A stretch of 6,062 nt of DNA, taken from contig CALBET010000365.1 of the NCBI GenBank assembly GCA_937888665.1, forward strand, positions 1 to 6,062, read 5' to 3'. A model generated the notes under the pieces. The model ran no database searches and was not told where the DNA came from. It saw only the letters and a program-made list of their open reading frames with translations. Position 1 is the first letter of the stretch; each line of letters begins with the position of its first letter. Positions 1 through 6,062 of the stretch are shown here, one piece after another. The DNA comes from an uncultured Acidobacteriota bacterium (GTDB taxonomy: Bacteria > Acidobacteriota > Vicinamibacteria > Vicinamibacterales > UBA8438). The translations under genes were made by a program, and so were the position numbers.

Positions 1-202
1 AGGCCTGCGCCACGGTACGCATCGAGGCGCTGCGGTCGGTGAGACTGCAGATCTGCCAAAGTAGTACTAGGGTTCCGCTGCCGGGCCGCGGCGGCACCGC
101 GTGATAACATCATGAGTTTGGATCAGCGCGTGGGGAGCGCGCAGAGGGGTGCGTCGCGAGACCACCGACTCAGCCAGGGAACCGCAGGCCGTCCACGGTG
201 CT
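1..202. other. Upstream region of uvrA without a supportable gene
   Basis: All three forward frames hit stops early (40-42, 62-64 and 100-102) and none gives a recognisable protein tail, so I call no gene here. The stretch holds a perfect 10-base palindrome GCAGATCTGC (47-56), a perfect 8-base palindrome TAGTACTA (62-69), and a GC-rich inverted repeat TGCCG (79-83) / CGGCA (92-96) around the palindrome CCGCGG. They could be operator sites or the end of an upstream transcript. The inverted repeat has no T-tract after it, so it is not a convincing intrinsic terminator. An upstream gene could end just before position 1. Confidence 0.5.
102..110 (+). promoter_or_regulatory. Possible extended -10 promoter element for uvrA
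   Basis: TGA followed by TAACAT (105-110) matches the extended -10 pattern TGn-TAtaAT at four of six core bases and lies in an AT-rich pocket of an otherwise GC-rich region. There is no credible -35 hexamer 16-18 bases upstream; the bases there are nearly all G and C. A start near 117 would leave a leader of about 30 bases to the GTG at 149 or about 85 bases to the ATG at 203. No LexA-type operator is visible nearby. Confidence 0.25.
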
Positions 203-3055
203 ATGTCTCACGATCGCATCGAAGTGCGCGGCGCCCGCGTGCACAATCTCAAGAGTGTCGACGTCAGCCTCCCTCGTGACCGCCTCATCGTCGTGACCGG
301 GCTGTCAGGGTCCGGCAAATCGTCGCTGGCCTTCGACACCATCTACGCCGAAGGACAGCGACGCTATGTGGAGTCGCTCTCCGCCTACGCCCGGCAGTTC
401 CTCGAACAGGTTGAAAAGCCGGACGTCGATCAGATCGACGGCTTGTCGCCCGCCATCTCCATCGAGCAGAAGACCACCGGTGCGAATCCCCGTTCCACCG
501 TCGGTACGGTAACCGAGATCTACGACTACCTCCGACTGCTGTTCGCCAATACGGGCGTGCCGCATTGTCCCGAGTGCGATCGCCCGATCAGCTGTCAGTC
601 GGTCGAGCGCATCGTGGACATGGTGCTGCGAGGGCCGAGGGACGAGCGGGTCAACGTGTTGGCGCCGATCGTCCGCGGGCGCAAGGGGGAATTCAAGAAG
701 GAACTCGCTGCGTTGCGGGCCCGGGGGTTCACGAAGGTCCGGATCGATGGAGAGCTTCGGTCCCTCGATGAGGAGCTTACCCTTGAGCGTCGGCGGAATC
801 ACGACATTGAGGTGATGGTCGATCGACTGGTCGTCCGGCCAGGCGTGGATCGGCGTTTGCGGACTGGTCTCGAGCTGGCGTTCGAGCTGGCCGATGACGT
901 GGTGATCATCAATACGTTGGGGGGAGGCGACCGGCTGTTCTCCAGGACGCTCGCCTGCGCCACGTGTGGCATCAGCATGCCGGAGCTGACGTCACGGGTG
1001 TTCTCGTTCAATTCGCCGCAGGGGGCCTGCCCGGCCTGTCAGGGGCTCGGAGCGGTCGACGACTTCGACCCGGCGCGTATCGTGCCGGACGGATCGAAAT
1101 CGCTGAAGGATGGGGCGATTTCTCCGTGGGCCGCCGGAGACAAGACGCTTGTTCGCCAGGCGCTGGTCGGACTCGAACGGCACTTCGGTATCGATCTGCA
1201 GACCCCGTTCGACCGCCTGCCCAAGAAGCATCGGGAGTTGCTGCTGTACGGTCCGACGACGACACAGCGTCAACCCGACGGGCCGGTGGGCACGACCAGC
1301 CGCGCTCGCGCGACGGCTCCATTCGGTCGCGATTTCGAAGGCATCGTCCCGAATCTGCGACGTCGCTACAGTGCAGGCAGCTGGGCCGAGCAGGAACTCC
1401 TTGAGCCGTTGCGGTCGCTGCAGACCTGTGGGGAGTGTCACGGGGAGCGTCTGCGTGCCGAGAGCCGCGCGGTGCGAGTCAAGGGCCGCACCATCGGCGA
1501 CTTTACGAAGCTGCCGATCGCCGAGGCCGTCGACGTATTCGGGGCGCTCGACCTGACCGCGCGTGAATCGCTCGTGGCGGGGCGCGTGGTGCGCGAGATC
1601 CGAGACCGCCTCGGGTTCCTAGACGGCGTCGGTGTCGGGTACTTGACGCTGGCGCGCAGCGCGGCCACGCTGTCCGGCGGGGAAGGGCAGCGCATTCGTC
1701 TGGCGACACAGATCGGGGCCAGCCTCACCGGGGTGCTGTACGTCCTGGATGAGCCCTCCATCGGCCTGCATCAGCGTGACAATCAACTCCTGCTGGCGAC
1801 CCTGGCCCGGCTCCGGGATCTGGGGAACACCGTCATCGTCGTCGAGCATGACGAGGAGACGATCAGGGCGTCGGACTACCTCGTGGACCTGGGACCGGGA
1901 GCCGGTGAACACGGCGGCGAGGTGATCTTCCAGGGCACACCGGCCGAGTTGCTGGCCACTGGGCATCCGTCGTTGACCGGCCGGTATCTGCGGGGCGAGC
2001 GCACCATTCCAACGCCCACGGTGCGCCGCTCGCCGGACCGCGGCCAGCTGGTGATCAGGGGCGCCAGCGCCAACAACCTCACCGGCATCGACGTGGCCAT
2101 CCCGCTCGGACTCCTGACTGCGATCACCGGCGTCAGCGGTTCCGGGAAGTCGACGCTGATCAATGACATCCTGTACCGGGCACTGGCCCGTGACTTTTAT
2201 CGGGCGGCGACCGTGCCGGGGGCGCACCGTGGGATCGACGGCGTAGAGCTGGTCGACAAGGTGATTCAGATCGACCAGTCGGCCATCGGCCGCACGCCTC
2301 GGTCGAATCCCGCGACGTACACCGGGCTGTTCATCTTTCTTCGTGAGCTCTTCGCCATGCTGCCCGATGCCAAGGCGCGGGGGTATCGACCGGGGCGTTT
2401 CTCGTTCAATGTCAAGGGTGGTCGATGCGAGGCGTGCCAGGGTGACGGCCTCATCGCCATCGAGATGCACTTCTTGCCGGACGTCTACGTGACCTGCGAG
2501 CAGTGCAAGGGACGCCGGTACAATCGCGAGACGCTGGAGATCCGCTACCGCGGAGCGTCGATCGCCGATGTGTTGGAGTTGACCGTGGACCAGGCGATGC
2601 CGTTGCTCGAGAACTTCCCCTCGATTGCCACCAAACTGAGAACGTTGCAAGAGGTTGGGTTGGGGTACGTCACACTGGGGCAGTCAGCCACGACGCTGTC
2701 TGGCGGGGAGGCCCAGCGGGTGAAGCTGTCCAAGGAGCTCTCCAAGCGGAGCACCGGCCGCACGGTCTACATTCTCGATGAACCGACGACCGGGCTCCAC
2801 TTCGAGGACACGCGGAAGCTGCTCGACGTGCTGCAGCAGCTGGTCGGCCAGGGCAACACCGTTATCGTCATCGAGCACCATCTCGATGTCATCAAGAATG
2901 CGGACCATGTGATCGATCTTGGTCCGGAAGGCGGAGCCGGCGGTGGACGCGTGGTGGCCTCTGGCACCCCCGAAGAGGTCGCGGCTTCGCCGGCTTCGGT
3001 CACGGGACAGTATCTGTCCGCCGTGTTGCTCAGAAAGGAAAAAACGGCTAAGTAG
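203..3055 (+). CDS. uvrA: Excinuclease ABC subunit A (UvrA), DNA damage-recognition ATPase
   Basis: UvrA dimerises, scans DNA with UvrB and loads UvrB at bulky lesions at the start of nucleotide excision repair in the cytoplasm. This 950-residue protein has the usual tandem ABC layout. First half: Walker A GLSGSGKSS (33-41), zinc-finger cysteines C252, C255, C276 and C279, ABC signature LSGGE (490-494), Walker B ending D516-E517, and switch histidine H549. Second half: Walker A GVSGSGKST (643-651), zinc-finger cysteines C742, C745, C765 and C768, signature LSGGE (832-836), Walker B D859-E860, and H892. CxxC pairs at 122/125 and 409/412 may form a further zinc site. I chose the ATG at 203 because the protein then opens like its homologues (short lead, then IEVRGAR) and cysteine numbering matches E. 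coli UvrA (about 940 residues) closely. An in-frame GTG at 149 would add 18 residues, with GGGGAG 11 bases upstream; neither start has a strong ribosome-binding site. The gene stands alone here. It is intact and the identification is very secure. Confidence 0.97.
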   Translation: MSHDRIEVRGARVHNLKSVDVSLPRDRLIVVTGLSGSGKSSLAFDTIYAEGQRRYVESLSAYARQFLEQVEKPDVDQIDGLSPAISIEQKTTGANPRSTVGTVTEIYDYLRLLFANTGVPHCPECDRPISCQSVERIVDMVLRGPRDERVNVLAPIVRGRKGEFKKELAALRARGFTKVRIDGELRSLDEELTLERRRNHDIEVMVDRLVVRPGVDRRLRTGLELAFELADDVVIINTLGGGDRLFSRTLACATCGISMPELTSRVFSFNSPQGACPACQGLGAVDDFDPARIVPDGSKSLKDGAISPWAAGDKTLVRQALVGLERHFGIDLQTPFDRLPKKHRELLLYGPTTTQRQPDGPVGTTSRARATAPFGRDFEGIVPNLRRRYSAGSWAEQELLEPLRSLQTCGECHGERLRAESRAVRVKGRTIGDFTKLPIAEAVDVFGALDLTARESLVAGRVVREIRDRLGFLDGVGVGYLTLARSAATLSGGEGQRIRLATQIGASLTGVLYVLDEPSIGLHQRDNQLLLATLARLRDLGNTVIVVEHDEETIRASDYLVDLGPGAGEHGGEVIFQGTPAELLATGHPSLTGRYLRGERTIPTPTVRRSPDRGQLVIRGASANNLTGIDVAIPLGLLTAITGVSGSGKSTLINDILYRALARDFYRAATVPGAHRGIDGVELVDKVIQIDQSAIGRTPRSNPATYTGLFIFLRELFAMLPDAKARGYRPGRFSFNVKGGRCEACQGDGLIAIEMHFLPDVYVTCEQCKGRRYNRETLEIRYRGASIADVLELTVDQAMPLLENFPSIATKLRTLQEVGLGYVTLGQSATTLSGGEAQRVKLSKELSKRSTGRTVYILDEPTTGLHFEDTRKLLDVLQQLVGQGNTVIVIEHHLDVIKNADHVIDLGPEGGAGGGRVVASGTPEEVAASPASVTGQYLSAVLLRKEKTAK

Positions 3056-3073
3056 CTGACAATACGGCCGTTC

Positions 3074-3161
3074 TGTGGTACAAAAGCCACACTTATCGCC
3101 GCCCTCGGTGTGTCTGTTTAGCCACACTTCACGAGATGTTGTGATCTGTAAACTGACACAA
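3074..3161. repeat. Three successive TGTG...CACA inverted repeats
   Basis: Three small dyads follow one another: TGTGG (3074-3078) / CCACA (3087-3091), GTGTG (3108-3112) / CACAC (3123-3127), and TTGTG (3139-3143) / CACAA (3157-3161), with 8, 10 and 13 bases between arms. The TGTG cores start 35 and 31 bases apart and the CACA cores 35 and 34 bases apart. The right arms of the first two lie in an exact 10-base direct repeat, AGCCACACTT (3085-3094 and 3120-3129). The repeats are read directly from the sequence; a role as operators or RNA hairpins is inference. Confidence 0.5.
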
Positions 3162-3207
3162 ATTGGATAAGTCGTTGATATACGGTTATTTACGGACACT
3201 GTCAGTA

Positions 3208-3219
3208 GGTCGTACGACC
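3208..3219. repeat. 12-base perfect palindrome GGTCGTACGACC
   Basis: The sequence equals its own reverse complement over all 12 bases, about 60 bases before the lpxC start. A third copy of the GGTCGT half-site occurs at 3247-3252, so ACGACCG (3214-3220) is also complementary to CGGTCGT (3246-3252). It could be an operator for a dimeric regulator or part of an RNA fold in the lpxC leader. No regulator is recognised for it. Confidence 0.45.
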
Positions 3220-3261
3220 GGTATCGCTTTTGCTTTAACAATTGTCGGTCGTTAGCTTCTT

Positions 3262-3267
3262 GGGGGT
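3262..3267 (+). promoter_or_regulatory. Ribosome-binding site supporting the GTG start of lpxC
   Basis: GGGGGT can pair with the anti-Shine-Dalgarno CCUCC core through G-C and G-U pairs and ends 10 bases before the GTG at 3278. It lies inside the longer TTG-initiated reading frame (3242), which favours 3278 as the true start. Confidence 0.4.
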
Positions 3268-3277
3268 ATTCCGATCT

Positions 3278-4192
3278 GTGACTGACGCGCAACACACCAT
3301 TCGCCGTTCCGTCTCCTGCTCGGGAATCGGTCTTCATTCCGGTCAGAAGGTGACCATGTCACTCAGGCCGGCGCGAGCCGGTCGCGGCATCCGTTTCCGA
3401 CGGGCCGACCTGGGTGGTATCGAGATTCCCGCCACGGTCGAGAATGTCGACCGACTCCACTACGCCACCGCGTTGTCACGCGATGCCGGCACGGTGGAGA
3501 CGGTTGAGCACCTGCTGGCAGCGCTTGTCAGCCTGGGTGTCGACAACGTCATTGTGGAGCTCAATCAGCCAGAAGTGCCGATCATGGACGGCAGCGCGGC
3601 GTCGTTCGTCTACCTGGTGCACGAGGCCGGGTTGAAGCGACTCACGCGTCCACGGCAGTATCTGAAAGTGCTGCGTCCGGTGTCACTGACACGCGGGGAG
3701 AAGAGCATCGCGTTGTATCCGTCCGACCACTTCAAGGTCACCTACAGCATCAGTTTCGACCACCCGCTCCTGCGGCACATGACCCATACGCTCCGGGTCA
3801 CGGAGGAGTCATTTGTGGACGAGATCGCGCCGGCCCGGACGTTCGGGTTCCTCAAGGAAGTCGAGATGCTGCGGAAGAAGGGACTCGCGCTGGGTGGGTC
3901 GCTCGACAACGCGGTGGTGCTCGGTGAGACCGGCATCTTGAACAACTCACTCCGGTTCGAAGATGAGTTCGTTCGCCACAAGATTTTGGACGCCATTGGT
4001 GACCTGGCGCTGTTGGGATCCCCGGTGATCGGGCATCTCGTGGCGCATCGTGGCGGTCATGAGCTGCATGCCGCGTTTGCGGAGAAGTTCCTGCAGGAGA
4101 CGGACGCCTGGCAGCTCGTCGAGTCATCGTCCGTCGTTGACGCGGTAGGCGAGGCCGTCGCGGCCAAGGTGCCGACCCCCCTCGCCAACTAA
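3278..4192 (+). CDS. lpxC: UDP-3-O-acyl-N-acetylglucosamine deacetylase (LpxC)
   Basis: LpxC removes the acetyl group from UDP-3-O-acyl-GlcNAc, the committed step of lipid A synthesis, using a zinc ion in the cytoplasm. The 304-residue length matches the usual size (305 in E. coli). Visible family features are GIGLHSG near the N-terminus (H20), the TVEHLLAAL block with catalytic E77 and zinc ligand H78, the VPIMDGSA segment (101-107), ARTFGF (186-191), RHKILDAIGDL with zinc ligands H234 and D238, and the catalytic-type histidine H261 in RGGHELH. All key residues are present, so the enzyme should be active. There is no FabZ fusion. I chose GTG 3278 because homologues begin about eight residues before the VSxxGIGLHSG block and a purine-rich site lies upstream; a TTG at 3242 would add 12 atypical residues. 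The gene follows uvrA on the same strand after 222 bases and converges on the radical SAM gene. Confidence 0.96.
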   Translation: MTDAQHTIRRSVSCSGIGLHSGQKVTMSLRPARAGRGIRFRRADLGGIEIPATVENVDRLHYATALSRDAGTVETVEHLLAALVSLGVDNVIVELNQPEVPIMDGSAASFVYLVHEAGLKRLTRPRQYLKVLRPVSLTRGEKSIALYPSDHFKVTYSISFDHPLLRHMTHTLRVTEESFVDEIAPARTFGFLKEVEMLRKKGLALGGSLDNAVVLGETGILNNSLRFEDEFVRHKILDAIGDLALLGSPVIGHLVAHRGGHELHAAFAEKFLQETDAWQLVESSSVVDAVGEAVAAKVPTPLAN

Positions 4193-4203
4193 GTACTCCG
4201 TTC

Positions 4204-5565
4204 CTACCACACGACGAGCGGCGTGCTTGTCGTTGGCGAGCCGCACGCCTCGAACCAGTCGATTCCTTCGGACACCAGATCAAGCGTGAGTTGATAGCGG
4301 CCCGGTGTGTCAGGGAGCGGGATCTCGATCGGGATGTCGCTCGTCTGACCCGGTTCCAAGGTTGACGGGAGCCACGCGCGTGCGTGGTCGCGGTCGGTCA
4401 TCGATCCGTCTGCACCGCGAAGCTGTGCCCCGAGACGCACCAGGCGGCGCCCATAGGACGCGTGCGCGGGAAACGGCCGCGTGGACAGATTCTTCACCCG
4501 CGGGCGCAGCCGCATCCGGCCGCCGCGGCGGCCCATGAGCGGGAGCCCGGGGACGAGGCGACGCAGATCGATGCGTGCGCGTGGGGTGGCGCCTGGAATC
4601 GCGTTGCCCAGATTGCTGTCGTCCCAGATCTCCCGCCTGATCGCCGCGTGCTCCCGCGTGCCGGGGGCGAATCGTCGCGAGTACGCCGACTCCGGGTGAT
4701 CGGTGATTTCCCAGGTGAGACGGTCGATGCCGATCTCTTCGGCCAGCGCCCGCGCGTGGTTCATCTCTTCAGGGCTGTCATTCCATTGGAAGAGGATGTA
4801 GCGCCAGTTGATGAACGGCAGATCCCTGCCGGCGCGGCGCTTCTCATCTGCCATTGCGCGGAGGTTGCGTAGTGCCACGTCGAAGTCGCCCCGCTGACGA
4901 TAGCGGGCGTAGCTCTCCGGGAACGCCCCGTCGACCGAGAACGTCACCTCGTCGATCCCGGAATGCACGAGTTGCCGGGCTCGTGCCTCCGTCAGCGCGA
5001 GGCCGTTCGTGCTGGTGTACAGGTAGACGTGCGGGAACCGCTGTTTGATGTGTTCGCACATCTCGACCGCGCGTTTGTGGAGGAACGCCTCGCCGTAATT
5101 GAAGAAGTCGATCCGCGCCAGCGAGGGGCCCGTCTCCTCGACCACCCTGGCAAAGAGATCGAAGTCGAGCATGCCTGCCTGACGGGTGCGCGTGATGCCG
5201 GTCTCAGGGGCGCAGCAGGCCTCGAGGCAGGAAATATTGCACGCGGCGGTGCACTCGATGTAGAGCCGCGATGGGAGTGCCCCGGCGTCGACGGGACGGG
5301 GCGCAGGTGCCGCGTCGTCAGCGAGCGGCAATTTCAGGGGGCAGTCGCCACAGAACGTCGAGCCGCCGCGGTTGAGGTCGGTCCGCAGGCTGCGGATGGT
5401 GTCGCCGCTCCAGACGTCACCCAGTGTGTGCGTCCGGGCGTCGCCGAGTACCCGTTGCGCGTACGGGTCGGCGCACCCACACACGACCCGCCCGTCGCAG
5501 GTGAGCACCAGCGTGCTCCACGGCCAGGAACACCTGAACCGGGTCGCCTGATGGTTCAGGGACAT
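4204..5565 (-). CDS. Radical SAM protein with N-terminal SPASM-like region and C-terminal beta-rich module
   Basis: A 453-residue protein. Residues 12-75 look like a SPASM/auxiliary iron-sulfur region: CSWPW, the CDGRVVCGC stretch, LGDVWSG, then CGDC, with C12, C23, C29, C31, C72 and C75 as possible ligands. The radical SAM core starts near 100. Its cysteine ladder is C105, C109, C113, C117 and C118; after C109-x3-C113 the expected third cysteine (116) is alanine and C117/C118 follow. Other core features are FNYGEAFLH (155-163, the GE motif that contacts SAM), TSTNG (184-188) and SVDGAFPESYARYR (210-223). Residues about 350-453 resemble immunoglobulin-fold modules attached to sugar-related enzymes (LEPGQ, TPGRYQLTLDLV, WF). 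Such enzymes cleave SAM reductively to start radical chemistry; peptide or sugar substrates are both possible, and I cannot name this one's. The ATG at 5565 is required to keep C12, and no strong ribosome-binding site precedes it. It lies 16 bases after the small gene, so it is probably cotranscribed with it. Confidence 0.85.
   Translation of the reverse strand: MSLNHQATRFRCSWPWSTLVLTCDGRVVCGCADPYAQRVLGDARTHTLGDVWSGDTIRSLRTDLNRGGSTFCGDCPLKLPLADDAAPAPRPVDAGALPSRLYIECTAACNISCLEACCAPETGITRTRQAGMLDFDLFARVVEETGPSLARIDFFNYGEAFLHKRAVEMCEHIKQRFPHVYLYTSTNGLALTEARARQLVHSGIDEVTFSVDGAFPESYARYRQRGDFDVALRNLRAMADEKRRAGRDLPFINWRYILFQWNDSPEEMNHARALAEEIGIDRLTWEITDHPESAYSRRFAPGTREHAAIRREIWDDSNLGNAIPGATPRARIDLRRLVPGLPLMGRRGGRMRLRPRVKNLSTRPFPAHASYGRRLVRLGAQLRGADGSMTDRDHARAWLPSTLEPGQTSDIPIEIPLPDTPGRYQLTLDLVSEGIDWFEACGSPTTSTPLVVW
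4220..4249. repeat. 7-base inverted repeat in the convergent 3' ends
   Basis: GGCGTGC (4220-4226) and GCACGCC (4243-4249) are perfectly complementary across a 16-base loop. They sit inside the last codons of the radical SAM gene and 28 bases past the lpxC stop. With only 11 bases between the two stops, any terminator for lpxC must lie inside the opposing gene. No T-tract follows on the plus strand, so this is at best a weak or Rho-assisted terminator and may be chance in GC-rich DNA. Confidence 0.3.
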
Positions 5566-5581
5566 AGCCGCCCGGTCAGGC

Positions 5582-5851
5582 TCACGCGTCCTCGGTCAGC
5601 TTGCGCATGTAGGCGCCGAGCCGCTCGTTCTCGTACGTCACCGTGTTCAGGAAGAGGCTTTCCACCAGGTAGGTGCGTCGTTCGTCCTCGGTCATCTGGT
5701 CCAGCAGATGATTGACCTCGCGCACCGTATCCTCAAACGTGCGGTCGAGGGCGTACCTGGTATTCAACTCCTTGTACAGCGCCTCAAGCACCGCGAGCAG
5801 GTCGCCATCGAGGGTGACCTCTGCGCCGCCTGTCGTCGTGATACTGCGCAT
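5582..5851 (-). CDS. Small acidic, probably helical protein of unknown function
   Basis: I do not recognise this 89-residue protein. It starts at the ATG at 5851, one base after the TGA of the STAS gene, with GGGGA five bases upstream as ribosome-binding site. A TTG at 5863 would add four residues and overlap the STAS gene by 11 bases. The protein has no cysteine or tryptophan, a clear excess of Asp/Glu over Lys/Arg, and no signal peptide or membrane segment. After a short polar N-terminus (SITTTGG), most of it reads as amphipathic helix with many Leu, Tyr and Glu. It has no Gly/Ser/Cys-rich core region of the kind expected of a RiPP precursor. Placement between a STAS protein and a radical SAM enzyme, with tight translational coupling, suggests it works with one or both, perhaps as a partner or adaptor. 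The reading frame is credible; the role is unknown. Confidence 0.7.
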   Translation of the reverse strand: MRSITTTGGAEVTLDGDLLAVLEALYKELNTRYALDRTFEDTVREVNHLLDQMTEDERRTYLVESLFLNTVTYENERLGAYMRKLTEDA

Positions 5852-5852
5852 G

Positions 5853-6062
5853 TCATTCCCCAAAGGTTTCGAGCGCGCTCTGCTCGTCGCCGTGGACCTC
5901 GATGAACTGCTGGGCGCCGGTCATGGCGAGCATGGTGGCGACCCGTTTCTGGACGCCTGAGAGTTTCAACGCGGCCCCGGCGGCGTTCGACTGCCGATAG
6001 AGATCCATGAGACATCCGATCGACGCGCTGTCGACATAGACGACTGGGGCCAGGTCTATGAG
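5853..6062 (-). CDS. STAS-domain protein, anti-sigma-factor-antagonist type (3' part only)
   Basis: An open frame enters from the right edge (first full codon CTC at 6062-6060) and ends at TGA 5853-5855, giving the last 69 residues of a protein whose start lies outside the window. The fragment matches the C-terminal two-thirds of a SpoIIAA/RsbV-like STAS domain: strand LIDLAPVVYVDSASIG (1-16), a helix through CLMDLYRQSNAAG, strand ALKLSGV, a helix through VATMLAMTG, and the final strand and helix FIEVHGDEQSAL. D11-S12 aligns with the Asp-Ser of such proteins, where the serine is the usual phosphorylation site; the customary glycine two residues on is Ser14. These proteins switch partners with serine kinases/anti-sigma factors. 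It is the first gene of the tightly packed minus-strand cluster visible here. The family is fairly certain; the regulated partner is unknown. Confidence 0.85.
   Translation of the reverse strand, partial: LIDLAPVVYVDSASIGCLMDLYRQSNAAGAALKLSGVQKRVATMLAMTGAQQFIEVHGDEQSALETFGE

Larger units (their letters stand above)
3056..3277 (+). promoter_or_regulatory. AT-rich leader/promoter region of lpxC
   Basis: These 222 bases between uvrA and lpxC carry no recognisable gene. Bases 3121-3240 have 51 G/C of 120, far below the flanking genes, as expected of a promoter-bearing intergenic region. A weak promoter match is TTGGAT (3163-3168) with TATTTA (3187-3192) 18 bases downstream, but the -10 match is poor, so I do not fix a transcription start. 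The region is crowded with short inverted repeats, listed separately. No intrinsic terminator with a T-tract follows uvrA on the plus strand, so some lpxC expression could come from uvrA read-through. Confidence 0.5.

Noticed and set aside
1..148. SOS (LexA) operator upstream of uvrA
   Set aside because: I found no match to the E. coli-type, Gram-positive-type or GTTC-N7-GTTC-type LexA boxes. LexA motifs vary between phyla, so absence is not conclusive.
112..202. ATG at 112 as a possible uvrA start
   Set aside because: It is in a different frame from UvrA and continues into a basic, low-complexity translation with no domain.
1619..2650. Long minus-strand open frame of 343 codons inside uvrA
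   Set aside because: It is fully antisense to conserved UvrA domains, rich in Arg/Gly/Pro as expected of a GC-rich shadow frame, and resembles no family.
3035..3072. Inverted repeat AACGGC (3043-3048) / GCCGTT (3067-3072) as a terminator
   Set aside because: For uvrA the T-tract is missing. On the minus strand the stem is followed by a run of T, but no minus-strand gene reads into it and the 18-base loop is long.
2684..3337. Minus-strand open frame of 217 codons spanning the uvrA end, the leader and the lpxC start
   Set aside because: It overlaps two secure genes and crosses the AT-rich promoter region, with composition changing accordingly and no recognisable domain.
4963..5715. Plus-strand open frame of 250 codons over the radical SAM and small genes
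   Set aside because: It is antisense to the radical SAM core and the small gene, with no family features; typical GC-rich mirror frame.
5582..5851. Small protein as a RiPP precursor for the radical SAM enzyme
   Set aside because: It lacks cysteine, a leader/core boundary and a repetitive core, and looks like an even helical protein. Adjacency alone is not enough to call a precursor.

Overview
This GC-rich stretch comes from a Gram-negative (diderm) bacterium. The evidence is an intact lpxC, which commits the cell to lipid A synthesis, together with a full-length UvrA and frequent non-ATG starts. The mix of LPS biosynthesis, a STAS-type regulator and a radical SAM protein in a high-GC soil-type genome would fit Acidobacteriota or a similar phylum. 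That placement is inference and is not proven by anything in the window.

Layout, left to right. Bases 1-202 hold no gene I can support, only a weak promoter-like element and short palindromes. uvrA (203-3055, +) encodes the damage-recognition ATPase of nucleotide excision repair and looks canonical. A 222-base AT-rich leader (3056-3277) follows, with an unusual density of short inverted repeats. lpxC (3278-4192, +) encodes the zinc deacetylase of lipid A synthesis and keeps its catalytic residues. Its stop codon lies 11 bases from the stop of a gene on the opposite strand.

The right third is a minus-strand cluster read leftward from the window edge. It holds the 3' part of a STAS-domain gene (anti-sigma-factor-antagonist type), a small acidic protein of about 89 residues that I do not recognise, and a 453-residue radical SAM protein. 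The first two genes are one base apart and the third follows after 16 bases, so all three are probably one operon.

The radical SAM protein is the most unusual item. Its SPASM-like cysteine region lies before the core instead of after it. The cluster-binding motif reads C-x3-C-x3-C-C instead of C-x3-C-x2-C. It ends in a beta-rich module of the kind often attached to sugar-related enzymes. Its substrate, and its link to a STAS regulator and the small protein, cannot be read from sequence. uvrA and lpxC are housekeeping genes with no evident functional tie to this cluster.
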